Assembly (NCBI GenBank): GCA_947501275.1
Contig: CANMVD010000002.1
Span: forward strand, 186,001 to 250,000
Direction of reading: 5' to 3'
Origin: an uncultured Tateyamaria sp.
GTDB lineage: Bacteria > Pseudomonadota > Alphaproteobacteria > Rhodobacterales > Rhodobacteraceae
Length of the DNA: 64,000 nt
The translations under genes were made by a program, and so were the position numbers. Shown here in pieces: positions 34,742 to 42,562 of this stretch. A model generated the notes under the pieces. That model was given only the letters and a program-made list of their open reading frames with translations. It made no database searches and was not told the DNA's origin. Position 1 is the stretch's first letter. Each line of letters begins with the position of its first letter.

Positions 34742-36214
34742 ATGCTGGATCAACCGACAAACCTTGCCTCGCTTTTGAACGACCCCTCTCTGCTGGAAAC
34801 CCGCGCTTACGTGAACGGCACGTGGACGGATGGGGATGGCGGCACATACGACGTCACAAATCCGGCGCGCGGAGACGTCATTGCCCAAGTGGCCGACCTG
34901 AGCCGCGCACAGGTGGCCGAGGCGATTGGTCATGCCGCAACTGCGCAAAAAGAGTGGGCGTCTTGGACCGGCAAGGAACGCGCGGCTGTCATGCGCCGAT
35001 GGTTCGATTTGATGATGGCCAATCAGGACGACCTTGGAATCATCCTGACCGCCGAGCAAGGCAAACCGCTGGCCGAGGCCAAGGGTGAGATCGGATATGG
35101 TGCGTCTTTTGTCGAGTTCTTTGCCGAAGAGGCCAAGCGGATTTACGGGGAGACGATCCCCGGCCATCAACGAGACAAGCGCATTACCGTTATAAAACAA
35201 CCCATTGGCGTCGCGGCTTCAATCACGCCATGGAATTTCCCGAACGCGATGATCACGCGCAAAGCCGCCCCTGCACTGGCGGCCGGTTGCGCCTTTATCG
35301 CGCGGCCCGCCGAATTGACGCCTCTGTCGGCCATTGCCATGGGCGTGCTGGCAGAACGCGCGGGCATTCCGGCGGGTGTGTTTCAGGTTGTCACCACATC
35401 TGATGCATCCGAGACGGGCAAGGAGTTCTGCGAAAACGACATCGTGCGCAAAATTACCTTTACCGGTTCGACCCAAGTGGGCCGCATTTTGCTGCGTCAA
35501 GCAGCCGATCAGGTCAAGAAATGTTCGATGGAGCTGGGCGGTAATGCGCCCTTCATCGTCTTTGATGACGCCGATCTGGACGAAGCGGTCGAAGGCGCGA
35601 TCCTGTGCAAGTTCCGCAACAACGGTCAGACTTGTGTATGCGCCAACCGGATCTATGTGCAGGCCGGGGTCTACGATGCGTTTGCCCAAAAGTTGGCAGC
35701 CCGGGTGCAACAGATGAAAGTGGGCGACGGGCTTGAGGAAGGCACGGACCTTGGGCCCCTCATCACGCCTGCCGCCGGTGACAAGGTGATGAAGCACATT
35801 GCCGATGCGATGGCCAAAGGCGCGGCTGTACTGATGGGGGAAAACGTTGAAATGGAAGGGAACTTTCTGCGCCCCACCATCCTGACTGGTGTGACTCAGA
35901 ATATGGCTGTCGCCACAGAAGAGACATTTGGGCCCCTCGCCCCGCTGTTCAAATTTGACACTGTGGATGATGTGATTGACATGGCCAATGACACGATCTT
36001 TGGGCTGGCCGCTTACTTTTACGCCAACGATCTCAGCCGCGTTTACAAGGTTGCCGAGGCGCTGGAGTACGGAATTGTCGGGGTGAACACCGGCATTATC
36101 TCGACCGAGGTCGCGCCCTTTGGCGGTGTCAAACAGTCTGGCCTTGGACGCGAAGGATCACATCACGGGATCGAGGATTACCTCGAGATGAAATACATCT
36201 GCATGAGCGTTTGA
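34742..36214 (+). CDS. gabD: succinate-semialdehyde dehydrogenase-like aldehyde dehydrogenase
   Basis: A 490-residue NAD(P)-dependent aldehyde dehydrogenase. Catalytic Glu is in MELGGNAPFIV and catalytic Cys in NNGQTCVCANRIYV. TPWNFPNAMITRKAAPALAA and the end FGGVKQSGLGREGSHHGIED, then YLEMKYI, match the GabD branch, which oxidises succinate semialdehyde to succinate. One odd point: the usual Lys in the cofactor-binding K-P-A-E motif is Arg here (FIARPAELTP). ATG 34742 is supported by homology; the frame opens earlier without merit. Whether it works in GABA breakdown cannot be told, as no gabT lies nearby. Confidence 0.85.
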   Translation: MLDQPTNLASLLNDPSLLETRAYVNGTWTDGDGGTYDVTNPARGDVIAQVADLSRAQVAEAIGHAATAQKEWASWTGKERAAVMRRWFDLMMANQDDLGIILTAEQGKPLAEAKGEIGYGASFVEFFAEEAKRIYGETIPGHQRDKRITVIKQPIGVAASITPWNFPNAMITRKAAPALAAGCAFIARPAELTPLSAIAMGVLAERAGIPAGVFQVVTTSDASETGKEFCENDIVRKITFTGSTQVGRILLRQAADQVKKCSMELGGNAPFIVFDDADLDEAVEGAILCKFRNNGQTCVCANRIYVQAGVYDAFAQKLAARVQQMKVGDGLEEGTDLGPLITPAAGDKVMKHIADAMAKGAAVLMGENVEMEGNFLRPTILTGVTQNMAVATEETFGPLAPLFKFDTVDDVIDMANDTIFGLAAYFYANDLSRVYKVAEALEYGIVGVNTGIISTEVAPFGGVKQSGLGREGSHHGIEDYLEMKYICMSV

Positions 36215-36335
36215 AGCGTGTCTCGCGCCCATAGTCACATGGGCGTGACCATCCCCTACGTACGTTGCGCAAAACAGGCCAATTGGGTAGGTTCGACGCA
36301 CCCGTATGGCCCGCAACCTGCAAGGATTTTGAGAG

Positions 36336-37001
36336 ATGTTGACCAGACGCCACTTTGTGATGACCACTGCAGCCACCTTCTCGGCGCCCATTGCCGGGGC
36401 TGCTTGGGCGCGGCCCATATCAGACAAATCCAAGTGGGATCAGTGGGATGCGCAGGTTACGCCGGCAAATTACGACCCGGCAACATCCAACCCCTGGGGC
36501 GTTCACCGGCGGTTTCTGCCTCAACGCGTTCAGGCCAATGACGGGCTGACGCCCGGCGACATCCATGTCGATGCCATTGCGCGCTATCTCTATCATATCC
36601 TAGATGACGGTACGGCCATGCGCTACGGCGTCGCCATCGCCAAGGGCAATCTGTACGAACCCGGCACATATACAATCAAGCGCAAGGCGAAGTGGCCCAC
36701 TTGGACACCGACAGCAGCGATGATTGAACGCGACCCGGACCAGTTCCTCAAACATGCGGATGGGATGAATGCGGGGCCGACCAACCCGCTTGGGTCACGT
36801 GCGCTGTACCTGTTTGTGGGCAATCGCGACACCTATCTACGCATTCATGGTTCGCCATCTGCACGCTCGATCGGCGGGCGGGCAAGTTCGGGATGTGTGC
36901 GCATGATCATGGCGCATATCAATGACTTATACGGCAACGTTGATCCGGGATCGACTGCATATCTATACGCCACCGAAGATGGCGTGAGCGCGCGCAGCTA
37001 A
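36336..37001 (+). CDS. L,D-transpeptidase (YkuD family)
   Basis: A 221-residue exported protein. N-terminus MLTRRHFVMTTAATFSAPIA has a twin-arginine-like pattern and ends near AWA-R. The YkuD domain covers residues about 65-215: YGVAIAKGNLYEPGTYTIKR, then YLRIHGSPSARSIGGRASSG, then CVRMIMAHINDLY, with the catalytic His and Cys. Such enzymes make 3-3 crosslinks in peptidoglycan or attach proteins to it. Ordinary single-domain length. It lies 121 bases after the aldehyde dehydrogenase gene and is probably separately expressed. Confidence 0.9.
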   Translation: MLTRRHFVMTTAATFSAPIAGAAWARPISDKSKWDQWDAQVTPANYDPATSNPWGVHRRFLPQRVQANDGLTPGDIHVDAIARYLYHILDDGTAMRYGVAIAKGNLYEPGTYTIKRKAKWPTWTPTAAMIERDPDQFLKHADGMNAGPTNPLGSRALYLFVGNRDTYLRIHGSPSARSIGGRASSGCVRMIMAHINDLYGNVDPGSTAYLYATEDGVSARS

Positions 37002-37014
37002 CGCGCGCGAGCCT

Positions 37015-37308
37015 TTACGCCGCAGGTGCCGGTGCAGGTTCGGCTGGTCGCGAACAAATCGGGTTCCCGGCCCGCGTGCGCAACGGCAGGAAAGTCGTCT
37101 CGACCGGCCCGACATGGCGATAGACATAGCACCCATCAACTTCGTCGATCTTTACGGCTGTCAGGTCCTGGTTGGGTGCAGCTTTCTCAATGACCCCCTC
37201 GGGCAACGTCTGGATGAATTGCGCAGACCCGCCAGAGCCCCCCGGCACGTCATCACAGGCGGCCAGCCCAGCCAAGGCACAGCCCAAGACAAAAATTCGA
37301 TAATTCAC
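37015..37308 (-). CDS. small lipoprotein of unknown function
   Basis: A 97-residue predicted lipoprotein. The signal MNYRIFVLGCALAGLAAC ends in a lipobox (LAAC) with Cys at position 18, then Asp-Asp, which could favour inner-membrane retention by analogy with E. coli. The mature part contains GGSAQFIQTLPEGVIEKAAP, then VKIDEVDGCYVYRHVGPVET and a final Cys near the Pro/Ala-rich tail (EPAPAPAA). No family was recognised. It converges on the L,D-transpeptidase gene with only 13 bases between. Confidence 0.7.
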   Translation of the reverse strand: MNYRIFVLGCALAGLAACDDVPGGSGGSAQFIQTLPEGVIEKAAPNQDLTAVKIDEVDGCYVYRHVGPVETTFLPLRTRAGNPICSRPAEPAPAPAA

Positions 37309-37448
37309 CAGTCACTCTCCCTTTGTGTGGACGGTTTTTTGACCCATCCACATCTTGTTGGGTGCATTATTCGACCGATTGGCGCGCACTGCAACTGGGA
37401 TTCGCTCTCTGCGTTGACGCTGGCGCGGCATTGGCTCACGGTGCGCCC

Positions 37449-38423
37449 ATGTTGACCCTATCCGATCTCGAAGCCGCTGCAGAGTTTGTGCATGCCCGCA
37501 TGGCCGCAACACCCCAACACCACTGGCCCCTTCTGAGCCAAGCAACCGGCGCAGAAGTCTGGGTGAAACACGAAAACCATACGCCCATGGGAGCGTTTAA
37601 AGTCCGGGGCGCGCTCACCTTCATGGATTGGTTGACCCGCACCCACCCGGACGCGCCAGGCATTTGCACGGCCACGCGCGGCAATCATGGGCAGGGACAG
37701 GCCTGGGCGGCCACAAGTGCAGGGCTGCGGGCAAAGGTTTACGTCCCCCGTGGCAACTCGGTCGAAAAGAACGCCGCCATGCGTGCATTTGGTGCAGAGT
37801 TGATCGAACATGGGGCGGATTTCGACACTGCGCGGCAAGAAGCGTTTCGTGTCGCCGAAGCGGAGGGCTTGTTCATTGTCCCGCCCTACCACATCGAATT
37901 GGTGCGGGGCGTCGCAACCTACGCGTATGAACTCTTCACCGCTCACCCCGACCTCGACACAGTCTATGTGCCCATTGGCTGTGGGTCGGGTATCTGCGGC
38001 ACGATCATGGCGCGCGACGCGTTGGGGTTGAATACGAAGATTGTCGGGGTTGTGTCGGATCAGGCGCAAACCGCCAAGCTGTCCTTTGACGCCGGGCGGA
38101 TGATCGAAACCAATTCGGCCAACACATTTGCAGACGGCATGGCCGTGCGGGTGCCTGTCCAGGACGCCTTTGACATATATTCCAAAGGCGCAGAGCGGAT
38201 CATCGCCGTCAGTGATGACGAGGTGGCCGAAGCCATTCGCCTGTATTTCACAGCCACCCACAACGTCGCGGAGGGTGCAGGCGCGGCCCCTCTGGCCGGG
38301 CTGATGCAAGAGCGTGACCAGATGGCGGGCAAGCGTGTCGGCGTGATCCTGTGCGGCGGCAACATCGACACAGGCTGGTTCAAAACCGTGCTGTCAGGTC
38401 AGACCCCGACCGTTGCGGCCTAG
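37449..38423 (+). CDS. threonine dehydratase-like PLP enzyme
   Basis: A 324-residue fold-type II PLP enzyme. The Schiff-base Lys is in HTPMGAFKVRGALTF, and the Asn that stacks on the cofactor is likely in ATRGNHGQGQAWAA. The phosphate-binding loop reads VPIGCGSGICG, which differs from the SGGGG loop of typical threonine deaminases. The end has AEGAGAAPLAGLMQ and VILCGGNID. There is no ACT regulatory domain, so it is a catabolic-type enzyme. It could act on threonine, serine or another hydroxy amino acid. Start ATG 37449. Its stop overlaps that of the next convergent gene by 4 bases. Confidence 0.8.
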   Translation: MLTLSDLEAAAEFVHARMAATPQHHWPLLSQATGAEVWVKHENHTPMGAFKVRGALTFMDWLTRTHPDAPGICTATRGNHGQGQAWAATSAGLRAKVYVPRGNSVEKNAAMRAFGAELIEHGADFDTARQEAFRVAEAEGLFIVPPYHIELVRGVATYAYELFTAHPDLDTVYVPIGCGSGICGTIMARDALGLNTKIVGVVSDQAQTAKLSFDAGRMIETNSANTFADGMAVRVPVQDAFDIYSKGAERIIAVSDDEVAEAIRLYFTATHNVAEGAGAAPLAGLMQERDQMAGKRVGVILCGGNIDTGWFKTVLSGQTPTVAA

Positions 38424-38755
38424 ACAGGTGTGATCTTGAGCCCCTCGGGCGGCAGTTCCGCGTTGTAGACCACAAGCCCCACACCGTATTCCACCGCGTC
38501 TGTGGCGGCGTGGCGCAATGCATCCTCTTCGATGGAATCCGGGCCTTCCTTGATCTCGCCGGATTTTACGACCTTGACCTCAAGCCATCCCATCTCGGTT
38601 GCCCCGCCCATCGCTGACTCTTGCGCCTCTACGATGTTTTCGCCCGTCGCAAACAGCATCAGCGCGTGACTGGAACCTGCGGGAACGGGAATGTCATCGG
38701 AAATCCCGGCTATAGCTTGGGTGAAATACATGAATAGCTTGGGATCTGCGCTCAC
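38420..38755 (-). CDS. hypothetical protein
   Basis: A protein of about 111 residues, unrecognised. The frame could start at TTG 38767, GTG 38755 (VSADPKLFMYFTQAIAGISD) or ATG 38731; none has a strong ribosome site, and I chose the GTG. It is acidic and soluble, with SSHALMLFATGENIVEAQES, then AMGGATEMGWLEVKVVKSGE, then AVEYGVGLVVYNAELPPEGL. No cysteine, no membrane helix. It converges on the threonine dehydratase-like gene with a 4-base shared stop, which supports a genuine end. Confidence 0.55.
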   Translation of the reverse strand: MSADPKLFMYFTQAIAGISDDIPVPAGSSHALMLFATGENIVEAQESAMGGATEMGWLEVKVVKSGEIKEGPDSIEEDALRHAATDAVEYGVGLVVYNAELPPEGLKITPV

Positions 38756-38953
38756 GGTTGTGTCCAATCATATGATCTATCGTCTTAATGGTGGTGCGAT
38801 AATGCCTGTCCCGGCGAGTACGTCAACGACACCGCGCGCACTGGCCGCATTTTTTGGGATGCGATGTAAGCGCATGGCGCAGGCAGATGACCAGAGGCGC
38901 GGGGGATCGCGGTTCAAAAGCCCCATGCGCGCTGCTGCCTTCCAGAAGCACAC

Positions 38954-39997
38954 TCAGACCGCGATGTCGGCACCCTCCTCCAGCGTGACTGAAATCGGCA
39001 CATGATCGGAGTACCCGGTTGGGTCCACGTTTTCGGCGGCGTTGCCCCTTGGCAAACCAAACCTGATGGCTCCCTCGCCCACGCGGTGACTGATCATGTC
39101 CGCGGTGGGCTCCGGGCCCGCCGTTCCATTCACCAGCTTGAACGCTGATTGCCCCTGATCCAGCAACGGGCGCGACAGCAGGATCTGATCAAAAACATTC
39201 CCGTCTGAGCGAAAGTAAAGCGTTCCATCCAGCGTTCGGGTTGTCCCGGTGCGTGTCTGCGAAACCCATTCGAGGTATTCCCAAGAGATGTTGTAAAACC
39301 GTGGGCTTTGGGCCCGTTCCACGTCACCCCGTTCACGCGTGGCGTTGGCGTTGAAACGCACCGATGGATCCCATGGGTCATCGTTCATGTCCCCCAAGGC
39401 GATCACGCAAGCCCGGTCTGCGTCTGCGGCTTCTTCTCGGATACGGCGATGCCAGTAGGCCAGTGTTTCACCGGCAACAGAGCGGAAACCGGCACTTTCT
39501 GCCGCGCCGCCGGACCGTGAGGGCCAGTGATTGGCAAGACAAATCAGTGCGCGCCCTTCGGGTGTGCGAAACGTGGCCTGCAAGATGTCGCGCGTGCCTG
39601 TTCGGCGAATGACGAAGTGATTGAAAATGGTCGCGGGATCAACGCTGTAGCGCGACGTGTCATAAAGAAACGCGGTGTCTATTCCACGGCGGTCGTTTTC
39701 GTTGTCTGCATGCACCACATCATAGGACCGACCCGTCGCCGTGCTTATCCGCGTGGCAAGGTCCAGCAGCACAGGGCGATCTTCGACTTCGCAAACACCC
39801 AGAATGTCAGGGCCTTGTCCGCCATTCATGGCCACGATCACACGAGCCAGCTGATCCTGCTTGGTATTGTACAGGTCGGAAGTCCAACCGCGCAGATCAT
39901 TTGCCATAGCATCCGCGACCCACGGAATGCGGGCGGGGTGATTTTCCGGGCCAAACAGATTTTCGACGTTCCAAAAGGCAATGTGATGCAGAGTCAT
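38954..39997 (-). CDS. endonuclease/exonuclease/phosphatase family protein
   Basis: A 347-residue metal-dependent hydrolase. Conserved EEP blocks are IAFWNVENLFGPENHPAR near the N-terminus, ILGVCEVEDRPVL with the metal-binding Glu, RRGIDTAFLYD, ICLANHWPSRSGG with the catalytic His, VIALGDMNDDPWDPSV, and YSDHVPISV with the last Asp-His pair. ATG 39997 (MTLHHIAFWNVENL) starts just before the domain; no signal peptide. Members cut nucleic acids or phosphoesters. The NVENLF and GDMNDDP forms are typical of nuclease-like proteins of this family. Confidence 0.85.
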   Translation of the reverse strand: MTLHHIAFWNVENLFGPENHPARIPWVADAMANDLRGWTSDLYNTKQDQLARVIVAMNGGQGPDILGVCEVEDRPVLLDLATRISTATGRSYDVVHADNENDRRGIDTAFLYDTSRYSVDPATIFNHFVIRRTGTRDILQATFRTPEGRALICLANHWPSRSGGAAESAGFRSVAGETLAYWHRRIREEAADADRACVIALGDMNDDPWDPSVRFNANATRERGDVERAQSPRFYNISWEYLEWVSQTRTGTTRTLDGTLYFRSDGNVFDQILLSRPLLDQGQSAFKLVNGTAGPEPTADMISHRVGEGAIRFGLPRGNAAENVDPTGYSDHVPISVTLEEGADIAV

Positions 39998-40060
39998 GAC
40001 GCGCGCCCCGATGATTTTGAATATACTCACAAGGTACATGATCGCGCGCGATGTGGCGCA

Positions 40061-40093
40061 AAAAACCCGGCATGCATGCAGCACACCGGGTTC
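40061..40093 (-). terminator. intrinsic terminator downstream of the Hsp20 gene
   Basis: On the minus strand AACCCGG and CCGGGTT form a 7-bp stem with a 15-base loop, followed by TTTTGCGCC (the stem end plus tail gives a run of six T). It lies about 124 bases after the Hsp20 stop. Confidence 0.6.
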
Positions 40094-40216
40094 TCCGCGC
40101 CTTCAGGCGTGTGACAGGCTTTTTTAATCCGTCCGCAAAAGCCACGAACCACCCAACCCCGCCTGAACCCGCAGGATCGGGTGATGTGACATGTCTCAGG
40201 TCATTGACGCGGTGGT

Positions 40217-40681
40217 TTAGTTGACAGCCTTCGCGTCAACCACATCCGTTTCAATTGCCTTTTGGCTGGCAATCTCGATCCGGCGGGGTTTGAGCGCCTC
40301 GGGGACTTCCTTGACCAGATCAATGTTGAGCATACCGTCTTCGTGGCTCGCTCCGGTCACAACCACATGATCGGCAAGGTGGAAACGGCGCTCGAAGGCG
40401 CGTGTGGCGATGCCGCGATGCAAGTAGGATTTGGTGTCCTCATCCGCCTTGCGGGCCGATACGACAAGGCTGTGTTCCTTGACTTCGACACTCAGGTCGT
40501 CGCTGGAAAACCCGGCAACGGCGATCGAGATACGATACGTCTCGTCGTCGGTTTTCTCAATGTTGTAAGGGGGGTAGCTGTTGGTGTTTGCGTCCGCCGT
40601 CAAAACCCGATCCATCAGGTCAGCGACTTTGTCAAAACCAACGGTTGCACGGTAGAGCGGTGCAAAATCATATGTACGCAT
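40217..40681 (-). CDS. small heat-shock protein, Hsp20 family
   Basis: A 154-residue IbpA-like chaperone that holds unfolded proteins. The N-terminus RTYDFAPLYRATVGFDKVAD and the segment YPPYNIEKTDDETYRISIAV, then AGFSSDDLSVEV, are typical of class A proteins of Alphaproteobacteria. The alpha-crystallin domain continues YLHRGIATRAFERRFHLAD and ends GMLNIDLVKEVPE. Start ATG 40681 follows GAGGAT. It is 145 bases after the second serine protease gene on the same strand. No heat-shock promoter or ROSE-type leader could be recognised with confidence. Confidence 0.92.
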   Translation of the reverse strand: MRTYDFAPLYRATVGFDKVADLMDRVLTADANTNSYPPYNIEKTDDETYRISIAVAGFSSDDLSVEVKEHSLVVSARKADEDTKSYLHRGIATRAFERRFHLADHVVVTGASHEDGMLNIDLVKEVPEALKPRRIEIASQKAIETDVVDAKAVN

Positions 40682-40826
40682 GTTATCCTCATCCTTTGAG
40701 CGATTACAGTGCGCGCCTTCCATCATGGACAGGCGCACGGTTGCTATGGTCGAACCCCGTTTGGGCATCCGATGTCAAAGATGTGGGAAGGTTTTTGCGC
40801 CGTTCAAGACCCTGTCTGCGCAAGTG

Positions 40827-41648
40827 TCAGGGTTTTACGAATTTTGCCCCAAGCCCGCTGCGGTTATTGCCCCCGCCAACAGTGATGCGGCGCACCTTTG
40901 CGGTGGGCGGTGCGACTTGCAGGTTGAGTTGGGATTTCAGCTCGGCCACACGCTGCGGCAGCACCATGCCAACAGAGCGTTTCTGCCCGTTAATTTCCAT
41001 CATGCCCGAGATAACGGCCATGATCCGGCCACGCCCGTTCAAATGTGAAAACACAGGCGAGCCAGAAGATCCAAAGGTGATGTCGCAGTCAAAGATCATC
41101 GCATCGCCATCGCGCGCGATCATCTGGCATTCCTTTTGGCGCGATTGCAAATTGGCGCGCCCCCGCCCGTAAGACACAACACTGACAGGTCCCGGTGCGA
41201 TCCGATCGTCGTGCACATAAAAGGGCGGCGCCTCATAGGTCGAGATGGGCTCGGCCAAGCGGATCAAAGCAACGTCATGGGCAATGTTGCGCGCATCACC
41301 GGGCCCGGTCGGGTCAAATACCGCATGCGCCGCAGCAACGGATGCTTTCCGGCTCACGACCGCCTTGCCATCACGCAAACCGGCGTGAAATTCTATAATA
41401 TCGGTTGGCCACAGGTTGCTTGATCCCGGTTGATAAAGGCAGTGCGCCGCTGTCAGTACCAGATCCGGAGCAATCAACGTCCCCGAGCAAAATGCGTTGC
41501 GTCCAAAATCGATACGCCCGACGGCCTTCCAACTGGCTGCTGAATAATCTGAATCGAGTGCGCGCAATTGCGTTGTCTGCGCCGCTGCGGCCCCCGCTCC
41601 AAACGACAGGGTCAATCCAAGAGCAAGGCATTTTAAAAACTGTTTCAT
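40827..41648 (-). CDS. trypsin-like serine protease, tandem copy B
   Basis: A 273-residue exported S1-type protease with signal peptide (LALGLTLSFGAGAAAAQ). Triad: His in FCSGTLIAPDLVLTAAHC, Asp in NIAHDVALIRLAE and Ser in CDITFGSSGSPVF. The latter reads GSSGSP rather than GDSGGP of trypsins. It ends in GLGAKFVKP, the same last residues as the upstream neighbour (TGAKFVKP). Its ATG overlaps the neighbour's stop by 4 bases, so the two are translationally coupled and arose by duplication. It also has a C-terminal extra segment of about 30 residues. The substrate is unknown. Confidence 0.87.
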   Translation of the reverse strand: MKQFLKCLALGLTLSFGAGAAAAQTTQLRALDSDYSAASWKAVGRIDFGRNAFCSGTLIAPDLVLTAAHCLYQPGSSNLWPTDIIEFHAGLRDGKAVVSRKASVAAAHAVFDPTGPGDARNIAHDVALIRLAEPISTYEAPPFYVHDDRIAPGPVSVVSYGRGRANLQSRQKECQMIARDGDAMIFDCDITFGSSGSPVFSHLNGRGRIMAVISGMMEINGQKRSVGMVLPQRVAELKSQLNLQVAPPTAKVRRITVGGGNNRSGLGAKFVKP

Positions 41649-42439
41649 GGCTTCACAAACTTTGCGCCGGTGTCATTGGTTTCCCCGACCCGTACCCGGG
41701 GTGTCACGGCGTCGGCCTGCGCCACCAATTCAGCGCGCAACAATTCCAGCGGTGCGCCAAGTGACGTGCCAAGCGACACTTCTTTTCCATCCACCTTCGC
41801 CTTGGCCGACACAACGGACACGATCTGCACCTTGCCGTCCTCAACCACAAAGATGGGCGCACCGGAGCTGCCAAAATCGACCGTGCACGAGGTCACAAGC
41901 ACGCCTTCCTGCTGCGCCATAACGCTGCAGAGTTCCTGTAGCGACGGTGCCTCGGAGCGGCCCTTGCCGTAGCTGACGACAGCCACTTGCGCCCCTGCGC
42001 GTGGTCGGGCAGCGGTGGGGTATGGCTTGATCTTGCCGTCGCGGATTGCGTGATCGAGTTTCAGCAGGGCAAGATCGTTGCGCACCTCGTTGGATTGGAC
42101 ATCACCACCGTGCACATATTGTGGATGTGCAACCGCCAGTTTTACCGACCGATAGGCCGATGCCCGCCCGCCTCGCCAGCCGGCCAAAAACTCGATGTCG
42201 TCCGTGTCGATCAAATCGCCGCTGGTTTTACTGTAAAGGCAATGCGCTGCGGTCAGAACTGTGTCTGGCGCGATCAGCGCACCGGTGCAAAATTCGCTAT
42301 CTCCGAGATTGAGCCGCCCAACAGCTTCCCAGCCCCTCGCGTCGTCGCCAGATACCAATCGGCGCAACCGGGCATCTTGTGCAAACGCCGTCGAGGTCAC
42401 AACGACCGCCATTAGCGAAAGGGCCATCCATCGCCGCAT
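41645..42439 (-). CDS. trypsin-like serine protease, tandem copy A
   Basis: A 264-residue exported S1-type protease, with signal peptide MRRWMALSLMAVVVTSTAFA. Triad: His in FCTGALIAPDTVLTAAHC, Asp in EVRNDLALLKLDH and Ser in CTVDFGSSGAPIF. Its layout and C-terminus (GETNDTGAKFVKP) match the downstream copy. It starts 123 bases after the DUF2235 gene on the same strand. The paired arrangement suggests a shared role, perhaps complex formation or mutual activation, but this is inference. Confidence 0.87.
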   Translation of the reverse strand: MRRWMALSLMAVVVTSTAFAQDARLRRLVSGDDARGWEAVGRLNLGDSEFCTGALIAPDTVLTAAHCLYSKTSGDLIDTDDIEFLAGWRGGRASAYRSVKLAVAHPQYVHGGDVQSNEVRNDLALLKLDHAIRDGKIKPYPTAARPRAGAQVAVVSYGKGRSEAPSLQELCSVMAQQEGVLVTSCTVDFGSSGAPIFVVEDGKVQIVSVVSAKAKVDGKEVSLGTSLGAPLELLRAELVAQADAVTPRVRVGETNDTGAKFVKP

Positions 42440-42562
42440 AAAGGACTGCTCTCCGATACCGAGTTACGTAAGCCCGTTTAGGCGGCAATGGGGGCGAAAT
42501 TAGGGCATCCCATGAATTATGGGCGCCGTCAGTTTAATTTTTATACGTCTCAATCATGCACC

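Noticed and set aside
38768-38953. A GCGGTTCAAAAGC stretch resembling a tRNA T-arm
   Set aside because: No matching acceptor stem, D-arm or anticodon arm could be placed around it.
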